From NCBI GenBank assembly GCA_963696625.1, contig CAVOKZ010000033.1, forward strand, positions 103,006-167,005: a stretch of 64,000 nucleotides of DNA, read 5' to 3'. Shown here one piece after another: positions 1 through 8,381 of the stretch; position 1 is the stretch's first letter, and every line of letters starts with the position of its first letter. Below the pieces are notes generated by a model. The model saw nothing but the letters and a program-made list of their open reading frames with translations. It was not told the origin of the DNA and searched no databases. The stretch comes from JAWVFN01 sp963696625. Its GTDB lineage: Bacteria > Actinomycetota > Thermoleophilia > Solirubrobacterales > 70-9. The translations under genes were made by a program, and so were the position numbers.

Positions 1-400
1 CCTGGTTGAGGAACGTCGCCGGCCCGAAGACGCGGCTCGGATGCGAGGCGATCTGCTTGCAGACCGGCGGCAGACTGGCGAGCGTCTTCTCGGGCGCGTT
101 GCCGGCGAGGCAGCCCTCGAGCTCGAGCAGCTTGCCGAGGTTGGGCGTGAGCACCAGGTTTCGCAGCTCGCCCTGGGCCAGCACCACAACCGCGTCGGAG
201 CCGAACTCCTCCTGGAAGCGCTGGGTCGCCTTGAAGGTTGGATCTCCCTTGGAGACGAGCGTGTCGGTGCCGGCGTCGGCCTCGAGGCGGGTAGCCGCGA
301 AGGTCCCGGCCACGGCGAGGATCGCGATGATCGCCAGCACCGGCCACGGCCTGCGCACCGCGAAGGCCGCGACGCGGCCGAATATCCGCCTTCCCTTCAC
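1..400 (-). CDS. MMPL/RND-type transporter, N-terminal part only
   Basis: Only the first ~133 codons are visible; the gene runs off the left edge. From a GTG at 400 the protein has a short basic N-terminus, one hydrophobic helix at about residues 18-36, then an extracytoplasmic stretch containing GTDTLVSKGDP and a Phe/Glu-rich segment, as in the first large loop of MMPL/RND exporters (lipid or hopanoid carriers). It lies on the same strand as the upstream YrbE/ATPase genes, separated by 132 bp, so it may be part of a lipid-trafficking locus. No convincing Shine-Dalgarno precedes the GTG, and the frame stays open upstream, so the start is uncertain. The family call rests on the N-terminus alone. 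Confidence 0.6.
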   Translation of the reverse strand, partial: MKGRRIFGRVAAFAVRRPWPVLAIIAILAVAGTFAATRLEADAGTDTLVSKGDPTFKATQRFQEEFGSDAVVVLAQGELRNLVLTPNLGKLLELEGCLAGNAPEKTLASLPPVCKQIASHPSRVFGPATFLNQ

Positions 401-532
401 CGGGGACAGCTTAGGAGCCGTGCCTGAATACCGCCTCAGTCGCCGTCGGCGAACGGCTGCCAGAAGAAGCCGGCGACGAAGATCGTCGGCAGCCGGACGG
501 CGGGTGGAGAGACGGCAGCCGCGAGAAGCGGC

Positions 533-1552
533 TCAGTCCATCGCCAGCGGGCCTTTGATGTCCGCATTCAGGAACTGGCTGACGAACTCGTTGTTCGAGT
601 CGAACAGCTCGTCCGAGGGGCCCGACTCGACGATGCGGCCCTTCCACAGCACCGCGATGAAGTCGGCGATGCGGCGGGCGGTGCCGAGGTCGTGGCTGAT
701 GACCAGGTAGCAGCCGCCGTTCTCCTCGTGGACCTCGCGGATCAGCTCGCAGAGCAGCGCCGTGCGGACCGGGTCGAGGCCCGAGTCGGGCTCGTCGAAC
801 ATGACGATCGCCGGGTCGAGGACCAGCGCCCGGGCGAAGCCGGCGCGCTTGCGCATGCCGCCCGAGAGCTCGCTGGGCATATGGTAGTGGGCTTCCTGGA
901 GGCCGACCTCGCGCAGGCGCCGGCTGACGATCTCGGAGATCTCGTCCTCGCCCTTGTCGGTGTGCTGGCGCAGCGGGAAGCAGACGTTGTCGAAGACGTT
1001 CATCGAGCCGAACAGCGCGCCGTCCTGGAACAGCAGGCCGAACTTCTTGCGCACCTCGAACAGCTCGTCGTCGGTCATCTGCGGCACAGACTCGCCATGG
1101 ACGAGGACGTCGCCCGAGTCGGGATAGAGCAGGCCGACGATGTGCTTGATCAGCACCGACTTGCCGGTACCCGAGGGGCCGAGAACCATCGAGATCTGGT
1201 TGTCGGGAAGGCCGAGGTTGACGCCGTTGAGGATCCGTGCGCGCCCGAACTGCTTGACGAGGTCGATGATCTCGATCGCGTCCTCGCCGCCGTGGTCGCG
1301 CTTGGCGCCCGTGTGCCACTTGTACGGGTTCGGATCGTCGGCCTCGACGCCCGGGATCGAGTAGTCGCGGTTGCCGAAGTCCTCGGAGTCGGACATTCCC
1401 TGCGAGACGAGCGGATCCGCGTCCTTCTTGGCACGCGGCTTGCGAGAAGCGCCGCGCGGGGCGGCGCTCGATGCGCGCTTGCGCGAAGTCGTGCCCTTGG
1501 AGCGGGTCCCTGCCTTGCTCTTGCGAGTCGTCGTCTTCTTCTTCTCAGCCAT
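533..1552 (-). CDS. Mce/Mla-type ABC transporter ATPase
   Basis: This 339-residue cytoplasmic ATPase should energise the YrbE permeases encoded just upstream (MlaF/Mkl family, lipid or sterol import with Mce proteins). Walker A GPSGTGKS is at ~125-132, a Q-loop Gln at ~176, signature LSGGM at ~229, Walker B IVMFDEP at ~249 and the switch His in VISHD at ~287. The ATG at 1552 is chosen because AGGAGGA lies directly upstream; an in-frame start 17 codons earlier has no such site. The first ~45 residues are an unusual Lys/Arg/Ser/Thr-rich tail, followed by an acidic linker before the ATPase fold starts near residue 92. The gene begins 19 bp after the YrbE stop, so the three genes form one operon. 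Confidence 0.9.
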   Translation of the reverse strand: MAEKKKTTTRKSKAGTRSKGTTSRKRASSAAPRGASRKPRAKKDADPLVSQGMSDSEDFGNRDYSIPGVEADDPNPYKWHTGAKRDHGGEDAIEIIDLVKQFGRARILNGVNLGLPDNQISMVLGPSGTGKSVLIKHIVGLLYPDSGDVLVHGESVPQMTDDELFEVRKKFGLLFQDGALFGSMNVFDNVCFPLRQHTDKGEDEISEIVSRRLREVGLQEAHYHMPSELSGGMRKRAGFARALVLDPAIVMFDEPDSGLDPVRTALLCELIREVHEENGGCYLVISHDLGTARRIADFIAVLWKGRIVESGPSDELFDSNNEFVSQFLNADIKGPLAMD

Positions 1553-1571
1553 GTTCCTCCTAGATTGTTGA

Positions 1572-2369
1572 CTATCCGCCGATTGGCGCTCTCGGGTTCG
1601 CACCCCAGAACACCAGCGTTCCCATCATCCCGATGATGTGGACCAGGACGATGTTGAGCACCATCGATTTCGCCGTCGCCGTACCCACGCCGACCGGCCC
1701 GCCTGAGGCGGTGTAGCCGTAGTAGCAACCGACCAGAACGATCGCGGTCGCCATGAACATGCCCTTGATCACGCTGTACAAGAGGTCGGGCGGGTTCTGG
1801 AACATCCAGAAGATCAGGAAGTAGCCGCCGGAGGAGACGTCGCCGATCTGCTCGACGACGGCGAGCCAGCTGGCGAAGTAGCCGACGCCGACGGCGGCGA
1901 GATACATGAACGGCAGCACCATCCAGGCGGCGAGCAGGCGGGTCGCGGCGAGATAGGCCACGGGCTCCACGCCCATCACCTCGAGCGCGTCGATCTCGTC
2001 GGAGATCCGCATCGCGCCCAGCTCGGCGACGATCCCGGTGCCGATCTTGGCGGCCATCATGTAGCCGAAGGCGTAGGGGATGACCTCGCGCAGGTCACAC
2101 CACGCGGCGAACACGCCGGCGTAGGCCGGGGCGCCGATCGAGCGCTGGAAGTAGGCGCCCTCGATGCCGCACTGGAGGCCGAGGATGAAGACCAGGCCCC
2201 AGATCACGATGGTCGAGCCGAGGATCAGGATCCCGGCCTGGCGCAGCGCCTCGCCGAAGAAACGGAGGACGCGACCCGAGTAGACGAGCCCCATGACCCT
2301 CGCGCAGAAGGCGAAGATCTCGCCCATCGAGCTCAGCCATCCCCTGGGTACGGCGAGCCAGCCCGTCAT
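1572..2369 (-). CDS. YrbE/MlaE-family permease (second of pair)
   Basis: A 265-residue polytopic membrane protein of the MlaE/YrbE family, the permease half of Mce lipid importers. The family core is visible: a conserved segment ending AAKIGTGIVAELGAMRISDEIDAL followed by EVMGVEP in the middle, and a C-terminal membrane block with YYGYTASGGPVGVG. About five hydrophobic segments can be seen. Its ATG overlaps the stop of the upstream YrbE by four bases (ATGA), so the two are probably translated together and form a heterodimer, as YrbEA/YrbEB do in actinobacteria. No mce genes are seen in the window; they may lie beyond the left edge or elsewhere. Confidence 0.9.
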   Translation of the reverse strand: MTGWLAVPRGWLSSMGEIFAFCARVMGLVYSGRVLRFFGEALRQAGILILGSTIVIWGLVFILGLQCGIEGAYFQRSIGAPAYAGVFAAWCDLREVIPYAFGYMMAAKIGTGIVAELGAMRISDEIDALEVMGVEPVAYLAATRLLAAWMVLPFMYLAAVGVGYFASWLAVVEQIGDVSSGGYFLIFWMFQNPPDLLYSVIKGMFMATAIVLVGCYYGYTASGGPVGVGTATAKSMVLNIVLVHIIGMMGTLVFWGANPRAPIGG

Positions 2370-3172
2370 TTGATGGTCTGCAGCTCCGGGTGGGTGGCGA
2401 GCAGGGTCTGGGTGAAGACGTAGTTGAAGGCGAAGACGCCCATGAAGGCGATCACGACGGCTTCGTTCACGGCTCTGCCGACGCCGGCCGCGCCTCCGGA
2501 CGCAGTCATCCCCTTGTAGGAACAGACGATGGCGATGATCGCGCCGAACAGGGTCGTCTTCAGCACCGAGCCCCAGAGGTCGGTGATCGAGGCGTTGGTG
2601 AACAAGGTGGCGAAGAACCCTCCGAGCGGCTCGTTGTAGAGCAGCTCCGCGCCGATGCCGCCCATGATTCCGAAGATCAGCGCGTAGATGTCGAGCAGGC
2701 CGGTGATCAGCATCAGCGCCAGGAAGCGGGGCACGACGAGGTTCTTGATCGGGTCGACGCCGAGCACCTGGAGCGCGTCGAGCTCCTCGCGGATCTTCCG
2801 CGCGCCGAGGTCGGCGGTGATCGCGGTGCCGGCGACGCCGGCGACGACGACCGCCGTCACGAACGGCGCGAACTCGCGGACCGAGGCGAGGACGAAGAAG
2901 CCGCCGAGCCGGTCGAGGGCGCCGAACAGCGAGAGGAAGTTGGCGGCCTGGAGGCCGGGGGCGCCGAATCCGAAGGCGAGGGTGGAGATGAGCATCGGGA
3001 ACCAGCAGAGCTGGAGGGCGAAAAGAAACTGCCCGATGAACTCGCCGCCATAGGGATAGGGAGGCCGAACCGCCGACGAGATCGTCTTGGCCGTGAGAAT
3101 GACCATGTCTCCGACCTGCTCAAATAGAGACTTGGCAGGTAGGAATGCTCTGTCGGCTGCGGCGCGTACCAC
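2366..3172 (-). CDS. YrbE/MlaE-family permease (first of pair)
   Basis: First gene of the operon, encoding ~268 residues. It shows the same MlaE signature as its partner (GTAITADLGARKIREELDAL, then QVLGVDP; later YKGMTASGGAAGVG). The start is placed at GTG 3172 because GGGGAG lies four bases upstream and because this keeps an amphipathic N-terminal segment (SLFEQVGDMVIL) that the family normally has; ATG 3094 is a shorter alternative. The 91 bp between here and the divergent lipoprotein gene must contain both promoters; I could not identify confident -10/-35 boxes. Confidence 0.88.
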   Translation of the reverse strand: MVRAAADRAFLPAKSLFEQVGDMVILTAKTISSAVRPPYPYGGEFIGQFLFALQLCWFPMLISTLAFGFGAPGLQAANFLSLFGALDRLGGFFVLASVREFAPFVTAVVVAGVAGTAITADLGARKIREELDALQVLGVDPIKNLVVPRFLALMLITGLLDIYALIFGIMGGIGAELLYNEPLGGFFATLFTNASITDLWGSVLKTTLFGAIIAIVCSYKGMTASGGAAGVGRAVNEAVVIAFMGVFAFNYVFTQTLLATHPELQTIK

Positions 3173-3263
3173 TATCTCCCCTGGCGCATAGATTATTCGA
3201 TGATCGGCCGGACCGCCAGCGGGAACCGTGGAAGCGGTCGGGATCCCCCCAGGTGTAGCTGGT

Positions 3264-4004
3264 ATGTTGCCCGCGCCTGTGGGGAGGAGCGGCAACAGCC
3301 TTCGTTTTGCCCGCGCCAAGCGGCAGCGGGGCGTGGTCGTGCTCTTGACCGCCCTCGGAGCGGTGACTCTGGCGGCCTGCGGTGGCGGCGAGCGCCAGGA
3401 CGCCGACGAGCCCGAGGCCACCTTCCCGGTCCAGATCACCGAGTCGGAATTCCCGAACCGCCAGCGCCTCGCCGAGACCTCGAACCTGGTCCTGGGCGTC
3501 ATGAACGCGGGCGACGAGACGATCCCCGACCTCGCGATCACGATCTCGACCGACCCCGACGCCAACGACGCCTTCTCGGTCGTCAGCCGGCAGGCGGGCC
3601 TCGCCGACCCCTCGCGCTCGGTCTGGATCCTCGAAAACGGCTTCCCCAGGTACGTGGATGAGACGACTCCGGCCGGCGCCGACGCCGCACAGACCAAGAC
3701 CTTCGCCTTCGGCCCGCTCGAGCCGGGCGAGACCAAGAACATCGTCTGGAGCCTGACCCCGGTCCAAGCCGGCACCTACACCGTCGACTACCGGATTGCC
3801 GCTGGGCTCGAGGGCAAGGCCAAGGCCGTGACCAACGGCGACAGCGTCCCCGAGGGCGAGTTCGTCGTGCGGATCTCCGACGTCCCGCCGCAGACGCGGG
3901 TCGACGACGCCGGCAACGTGGTGCCGATCGACCCGAACGACATCACCGGCCAGGCCGGCAGCCGGAAACAGCGCAACGAGGTCCAGGGCAACTCCGGCCA
4001 GTAG
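3264..4004 (+). CDS. Predicted lipoprotein, function unknown
   Basis: About 246 residues. A basic n-region (RFARAKRQR), a hydrophobic stretch and a lipobox LAAC followed by GGG mark a lipoprotein. The mature part looks like a beta-rich, Ig-like extracytoplasmic domain (alternating short hydrophobic strands, a PGETKNIVW turn) and ends in a charged, disordered tail. I do not recognise the family. It is divergent from the YrbE operon and precedes a PQQ-type dehydrogenase by 11 bp, so co-transcription with the latter is likely. The start is ambiguous: ATG 3264, GTG 3279 and GTG 3333 are all in frame; GGGGAGGAGC at 3280-3289 does not suit any of them well. Confidence 0.7.
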   Translation: MLPAPVGRSGNSLRFARAKRQRGVVVLLTALGAVTLAACGGGERQDADEPEATFPVQITESEFPNRQRLAETSNLVLGVMNAGDETIPDLAITISTDPDANDAFSVVSRQAGLADPSRSVWILENGFPRYVDETTPAGADAAQTKTFAFGPLEPGETKNIVWSLTPVQAGTYTVDYRIAAGLEGKAKAVTNGDSVPEGEFVVRISDVPPQTRVDDAGNVVPIDPNDITGQAGSRKQRNEVQGNSGQ

Positions 4005-4015
4005 ACGCGGCCGAG

Positions 4016-5188
4016 ATGGGCCATTCATGTCGAACCCCCGACCGCCGCCCCCGGACGCGAAAGCGGAGGAGGTGGCGGTTTATGGCGATCGCGGCCCTCG
4101 CGGTCGCGGGCTGCGGGGGTGGCAACGACCAGCCGGCCGAAACAGATGATCTCTCGCCGACCACCCCGCCGGCGGGCGGAAAGCTTGCACTCCAGCCGAT
4201 CGCCGGCGACTTCGGCCAGGCGGTCTACGTCACCCAGCCGCCCGGCAACGGCACCGACCTCTACGTCGTCGACCGCACCGGCAAGGTCTACATCGTCCGC
4301 GGCGGCAAGAAGCTCGGCCGGCCGTTCCTCGACATCTCCTCAAAGGTCTCGACCGACGTCGAGCAGGGCCTGCTCTCGATCGCCTTCGCGCCCGACTACG
4401 ACAGCTCGGGCGTCTTCTACGCCTATTACACGGGCGAGGACGGCAACCAGAACGTGGTCGCGTTCAAGCGCTCCGGCAACCCCGACCAGGCGGACCCGGG
4501 CTCCGAGCGCGAGGTGCTGACGATGGACGACTACGCCCCCAACCACAACGGCGGCCTGATCGTCTTCGGCCCCGACGGCCGGCTCTACGTCGGCACCGGC
4601 GACGGCGGCGGCCACGGCGACCCCCGCCGCAACGCCCAGAACCTGCAGAGCCCGCTCGGCAAGATCCTCCGCATCGACAACCCCTCGCAGCCGGGAGCCA
4701 CGGCCGAGGTCTATGCCTACGGTCTGCGCAACCCGTGGCGGTTCGAGTTCGATCAGCGAAGCGGCAATCTGATCATCGGCGACGTGGGCCAGGACGAGTT
4801 CGAGGAGGTCGACATCGTGCCGATCGCCCAAGCCCAGGGCGCCAACTTCGGCTGGTCGGCGTTCGAGGGCGACGCCCGGTTCAACCCCGACCAGAGCGCC
4901 CCGGGCGCGATCAAGCCCGCGCTCGTATACAGCCACGACGACGGCTGCTCGGTGAACGGCGGTTACGTCGTCCATGACCCCTCGCTGCCGAGCCTCGACG
5001 GCCGCTACCTCTACTCGGACCTCTGCTCGGGCGAGATCCGCAGCTTCGCCCTGCAGGGAACCAAGGCCGTGGGCGACAAACCGACCGGGCTCGAGACCCA
5101 GTCGCCGACGTCGTTCGGAACCGACAACGCCGGCCACATCTACGTCACCTCGATCAACGGCGACGTCTTCCAGATCGTCTCCGGCTGA
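4016..5188 (+). CDS. PQQ-dependent sugar dehydrogenase-like lipoprotein (copy 1)
   Basis: About 390 residues of the soluble aldose sugar dehydrogenase (YliI / glucose-sorbosone dehydrogenase) family, a six-bladed beta-propeller that oxidises sugars with PQQ outside the membrane. Visible blocks: EQGLLSIAFAPDY, NHNGGLIVFGPDGRLYVGTGDGG (the HNGG His is the presumed catalytic base), LGKILRID, YAYGLRNPWRFEFD, GDVGQDEFEEVD, GANFGWSAFEG and the terminal blade. A basic stretch and lipobox AVAGC mark a lipoprotein. ATG 4016 keeps the basic n-region; ATG 4082 has a better ribosome site (GGAGGAGG nine bases upstream) but would remove it. Substrate cannot be told from sequence. First of a tandem family. 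Confidence 0.88.
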   Translation: MGHSCRTPDRRPRTRKRRRWRFMAIAALAVAGCGGGNDQPAETDDLSPTTPPAGGKLALQPIAGDFGQAVYVTQPPGNGTDLYVVDRTGKVYIVRGGKKLGRPFLDISSKVSTDVEQGLLSIAFAPDYDSSGVFYAYYTGEDGNQNVVAFKRSGNPDQADPGSEREVLTMDDYAPNHNGGLIVFGPDGRLYVGTGDGGGHGDPRRNAQNLQSPLGKILRIDNPSQPGATAEVYAYGLRNPWRFEFDQRSGNLIIGDVGQDEFEEVDIVPIAQAQGANFGWSAFEGDARFNPDQSAPGAIKPALVYSHDDGCSVNGGYVVHDPSLPSLDGRYLYSDLCSGEIRSFALQGTKAVGDKPTGLETQSPTSFGTDNAGHIYVTSINGDVFQIVSG

Positions 5189-5227
5189 GCGGGACTATTG
5201 GCGCTGATTCGGGTTACAACCATCGGA

Positions 5228-6334
5228 ATGCGACGAGCGGTCTTCATTTCCCTCGCGGTCACCGCGGCGCTGCTGTGGCTGACCTCGCCCGCGTCGGCCA
5301 AGCTGAAGCTGAAGAAGATCGGCCGCTTCAACACGCCGACCTACGTCACCTCGGCGCCGGGCACGCCCGGGGTCCTCGTCGTCGAGCAGGGCGGCCGGGT
5401 GGTCTCGGTCGACGGCAAAAAGCGGCGCGTCTTCCTCAACATCACCGGTCTGGTCAAGTCCGGCGGCGAGCAGGGGCTGCTCTCGCTCGCCTTTCCCAGC
5501 AACTACGCCTCGAGCGGGCTCTTCTACGCCTATTACACGACGGATGGCGGGGCTGCGAACGTGGTCGCCGAGTTCCACCGAGCCTCGAAGTTCAAGGCCA
5601 AGCCGGGCTCGCGCCGCATCGTTCTCAGCATCCCCCACCCCAACTTCGAAAACCACAACGGCGGCCAGCTCCAGTTCGGCCCCGACGGCTTCCTCTACAT
5701 CGGCACCGGTGACGGCGGCGGGGCCGGCGACACCGACAACTCGGCCCAGACCACCAACAACCTGCTCGGCAAGATCCTCCGCATCGACCCCACCCAGCAG
5801 GGGTCGAACGCGTATTCCTCGCCCGCGTCGAACGCGTGGGGCGCCGACGCCGGCCGCGACGAGATCTTCTCGATCGGTCTGCGCAACCCGTACCGCTTCT
5901 CGTTCGACGGCAACCGGATCCTGATCGCCGACGTCGGCCAGGACAAGTTCGAGGAGATCGACTTCGAGGATCTCGGGACCGCCAACGGCGCCAACTTCGG
6001 CTGGAACGACTTCGAGGGGTTCGGCGCCTACCAGGGCGCGATCTCGCCGGACCCGGCGCGTCACGACAAGCCGATCTACGCCTACTCGCATGCCGACGGC
6101 TGCTCGGTGATCGGCGGCTATCTCGTCCACCGCAAGCCGAAGGCGCTCAGGGGCCGATACGTGTTCGGCGACTTCTGCACCGGCAAGATCCAGACGATGG
6201 TGCCGACTCTGAACGGCGCGGCGAAAGTCCGCACGCTGAAGCGCCGGGTGCCGGCGCTCAGCTCGTTCGGCGTCGGCGCCGCCGGCGCCCTGTATGCAAC
6301 CTCGCTCGAGGGCCCGGTCTACCGCTTCAAATAG
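5228..6334 (+). CDS. PQQ-dependent sugar dehydrogenase-like, secreted (copy 2)
   Basis: About 368 residues, clearly paralogous to the preceding gene: EQGLLSLAFPSNY, NHNGGQLQFGPDG, GTGDGGGAGD, LGKILRIDP, SIGLRNPYRFSFD, ADVGQDKFEEID, GANFGWNDFEG. Unlike copy 1 it has a standard signal peptide (MRRAVFISLAV...SPASA, cleaved near residue 24) rather than a lipobox, so it should be released or loosely cell-wall bound. ATG 5228 is chosen because the signal peptide begins there; a TTG 30 bases earlier is in frame but would bury it. It lies 39 bp after copy 1 on the same strand. Confidence 0.88.
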   Translation: MRRAVFISLAVTAALLWLTSPASAKLKLKKIGRFNTPTYVTSAPGTPGVLVVEQGGRVVSVDGKKRRVFLNITGLVKSGGEQGLLSLAFPSNYASSGLFYAYYTTDGGAANVVAEFHRASKFKAKPGSRRIVLSIPHPNFENHNGGQLQFGPDGFLYIGTGDGGGAGDTDNSAQTTNNLLGKILRIDPTQQGSNAYSSPASNAWGADAGRDEIFSIGLRNPYRFSFDGNRILIADVGQDKFEEIDFEDLGTANGANFGWNDFEGFGAYQGAISPDPARHDKPIYAYSHADGCSVIGGYLVHRKPKALRGRYVFGDFCTGKIQTMVPTLNGAAKVRTLKRRVPALSSFGVGAAGALYATSLEGPVYRFK

Positions 6335-6364
6335 CCCCGGCGGCGGCGCTAACCTGCGCGGGCT

Positions 6365-6764
6365 TTGAGAGGGCTGGAGTCTTCAGCCGGGGTCGCGTTC
6401 GGCCTGGCCGCCCAGCCGCTGTACGTGACCACCAAACCCGGCGTCGTCTATGTCGTCAACAACGGAAAGCTCGATCAGGATCCCTTCCTCGGCCTCAGCG
6501 GCCGGGTCAACCCGGCCGGCTCCGAGCAGGGGATGCTCTCGATCGCCTTCGCCCCCGGCTACGCCGACAACAGCCGCTCTTACGCCGCCTAGAACCTCCC
6601 GGACAACAGTGTCCGGGTGGACGAGTACCGCCGCTCGGATGAGGACCCTCTCGAGGCCGATCCCGGCGCGCGGCAGCCGATCATCAATGCGCCGCACGGC
6701 GAGGGCGACCGCACCCGGCACGGCCACGTTCAACGGCGGCGTCTACGCGCTGGATCCGCAGTGA
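6365..6764 (+). pseudogene. Decayed PQQ-dependent sugar dehydrogenase fragment
   Basis: Translation from 6365 gives family sequence without a signal peptide (QPLYVTTKPGVVYVV, GSEQGMLSIAFAPGY), stopping at TAG 6590-6592. The same frame continues after the stop with recognisable family text (VRVDEYRRSDEDPLEADPG, then INAPHGEGD), so the TAG looks like a nonsense mutation. After ~6715 the frame is lost; the next frame ends at TGA 6762-6764. Only about the first third of a ~370-residue protein remains, with no HNGG or GQD blocks. A 7-bp inverted repeat (6598-6604 / 6611-6617) follows the stop. I read it as a third tandem copy in decay, between intact copies 2 and 3. Confidence 0.75.
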
Positions 6765-7948
6765 AGCGCCGCCGGCTGGAGACGGTGGTCGCCGCGCTGC
6801 TCGCCGCCGCGACCGTGGTCATCGCGGCGACCCGCGACGACGACAAGCCGTTCGGGCCCAAGCACCTCGCGCTCGAGCGGGTCGCGGGATTTCGCGAACC
6901 GGTCTATCTGACCCAGCCCCCCGGCGACGGCGAGCTGCTGTTCGTGGTCGAGCGCCACGGAACGATCCGCATCGTCAAGGACGACGACAAGCTCTCGACG
7001 CCGTTCCTCGACATCCGCCGCCGGGTCAAGGCAAAGGGCGACGAGCAGGGGCTGCTCGGCATGGCGTTCGCGCCCGACTACGAGAAGACGGGCCGGTTCT
7101 ACGTCAGCTACACCGGCCTCAGCGGCGACCTGCGGATCGTCGAGTACCGGCGCTCGGCCGACTCGGAGCTGCGTGCCGACCGCGAGAGCGCTCGCAACGT
7201 GCTGCGGATCCGCGAGAACTCCTCCAAGCACCACGGCGGCACGCTCGTCTTCGGCCCCGACGGCCACCTCTATATCGGCGCCGGCGACGGCGGTCCCTCC
7301 TACGACCCCTTCGACACCGCCCAGGCGCGGGGCGAGCTGCTCGGCAAGCTGCTGCGCATCGACCCGGCGAGACAGGGCAAGCGGCCGTACACGGTCCCCA
7401 AGAGCAACCCGTTCGTCGGCCGCCACGGCCGCGACGAGATCTACGCCTACGGCCTGCGCAACCCGTGGCGCTTCTCGTTCGACCGCGCCACCGGCGAGCT
7501 CTCGATCGGCGACATCGGCCAGGATCGCTTCGAGGAGGTCGACATCGTCCCCGCCGGCAAGGCGAAGGGGGCCAACTTCGGCTGGTCCGCCTTCGAGGGC
7601 TTCGGCAAGCTCAAGGGCGGCGTGCCGCGGCGGGCGACGGTGGAGCCGGTGCTCGCCTACCCGCACGGCCCCGGCTGCGCGATCACAGGCGGCTACATCG
7701 TCCGCGACCCGCGCCTCGCGAATCTCGGCGGCCGTGAGATCGTCGGCAGCTACGTCTTCGGCGACTACTGCACCGGCAAGCTCTACTCGCTGCGGCCGCC
7801 GACCGGAACCCGCGGGGCGGGCAAGGACCACCCGCTCGGGCTGCGGGTGCCGCTGCTCACCTCCTTCGGCGAGGACCGGGCGGGGCATATCTATGTGCTT
7901 TCGGAGAAGGGGCCGGTGTACAAGCTGAGCGCTACAAGAAGGCGCTGA
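6761..7948 (+). CDS. PQQ-dependent sugar dehydrogenase-like, secreted or anchored (copy 3)
   Basis: About 395 residues. Start GTG 6761 overlaps the last stop of the decayed copy (GTGA), a relic of an earlier coupled arrangement. A basic N-terminus (KRRRLE) and one hydrophobic segment (about residues 8-22) precede the propeller; there is no clear signal-peptidase site, so it may remain anchored. Family blocks are complete: EQGLLGMAFAPDY, KHHGGTLVFGPDGHLYIGAGDGG, LGKLLRIDPARQ, YAYGLRNPWRFSFD, GDIGQDRFEEVD, GANFGWSAFEG. The usual HNGG is HHGG here, keeping the His. No strong Shine-Dalgarno is seen upstream. Confidence 0.87.
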   Translation: MKRRRLETVVAALLAAATVVIAATRDDDKPFGPKHLALERVAGFREPVYLTQPPGDGELLFVVERHGTIRIVKDDDKLSTPFLDIRRRVKAKGDEQGLLGMAFAPDYEKTGRFYVSYTGLSGDLRIVEYRRSADSELRADRESARNVLRIRENSSKHHGGTLVFGPDGHLYIGAGDGGPSYDPFDTAQARGELLGKLLRIDPARQGKRPYTVPKSNPFVGRHGRDEIYAYGLRNPWRFSFDRATGELSIGDIGQDRFEEVDIVPAGKAKGANFGWSAFEGFGKLKGGVPRRATVEPVLAYPHGPGCAITGGYIVRDPRLANLGGREIVGSYVFGDYCTGKLYSLRPPTGTRGAGKDHPLGLRVPLLTSFGEDRAGHIYVLSEKGPVYKLSATRRR

Positions 7949-7953
7949 ACCGG

Positions 7954-8377
7954 TCGCTAGTCGCTGGCCGCTGGTCGCTGGGAACGGATCAGCCCGTTCA
8001 GCATGCGGCCGACCCGATCCGCTCGAGTGGCGAAATCGGGACTTACGCTCAGCCTCCGGGCCCGTGCCCTCGCCAGCCAGTGCTGGACCTCGTAGCAAGA
8101 CCCTCGAGCGATGATCAGAACTCTGGTCTGATCGCTGTCGCTGGCACGCCCGGACGCCTCAGCGATGTTTGCGCCAACAGAGTCGGCGGCGCGAATCAGC
8201 TGCACGCCCAGCGTCCACTTGTCGAGGGAGGCCCAACCGCTAACGCTGATCCGGATCTCGTCCGAGAGTTCAGCCGCTAAGGCATAGACCTCGAGGTCAT
8301 CGAACTTACCCACACAACCCGAAGTCACCACAACTCACGGGTCGCCCCCCCAGCGACCAGCGGCCAGCGGCCAACGA
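7954..8377. repeat. Heptamer inverted-repeat element carrying a four-helix-bundle gene
   Basis: Two inverted arms bracket the small minus-strand gene at 7957-8331. An 18-bp core (7965-7982 and 8349-8366) is perfectly inverted, and ~11 more bases match imperfectly outward. Each arm is built from tandem 7-mers of the form GGYCGCT. The left arm begins within 6 bp of the dehydrogenase stop; the right arm ends at the PucR-family gene stop. A second, gene-less copy with the same heptamers is at 46309-46380. The arrangement looks like a small mobile or formerly mobile unit; no target duplication is evident. Confidence 0.6.
7957..8331 (-). CDS. Four-helix bundle protein (23S rRNA-intervening-sequence protein family)
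   Basis: About 124 residues that match the S23/IVP four-helix bundle family by pattern: KFDDLEVYALAAELSDEI, GVQLIRAADSVGANIAEASGR, then a third amphipathic helix and RADRVGRMLNGLI. Family members are found inside 23S rRNA intervening sequences, near diversity-generating retroelements (Avd) and as orphans; their molecular role is mostly unknown. The last residues (SQRPAASD) and the TAG stop are encoded by the left inverted-repeat arm, so gene and repeat form one unit. GTG 8331 or the next GTG could start it. It has no operon partner. Confidence 0.7.
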   Translation of the reverse strand: MVTSGCVGKFDDLEVYALAAELSDEIRISVSGWASLDKWTLGVQLIRAADSVGANIAEASGRASDSDQTRVLIIARGSCYEVQHWLARARARRLSVSPDFATRADRVGRMLNGLIRSQRPAASD

Positions 8378-8381
8378 CGTC

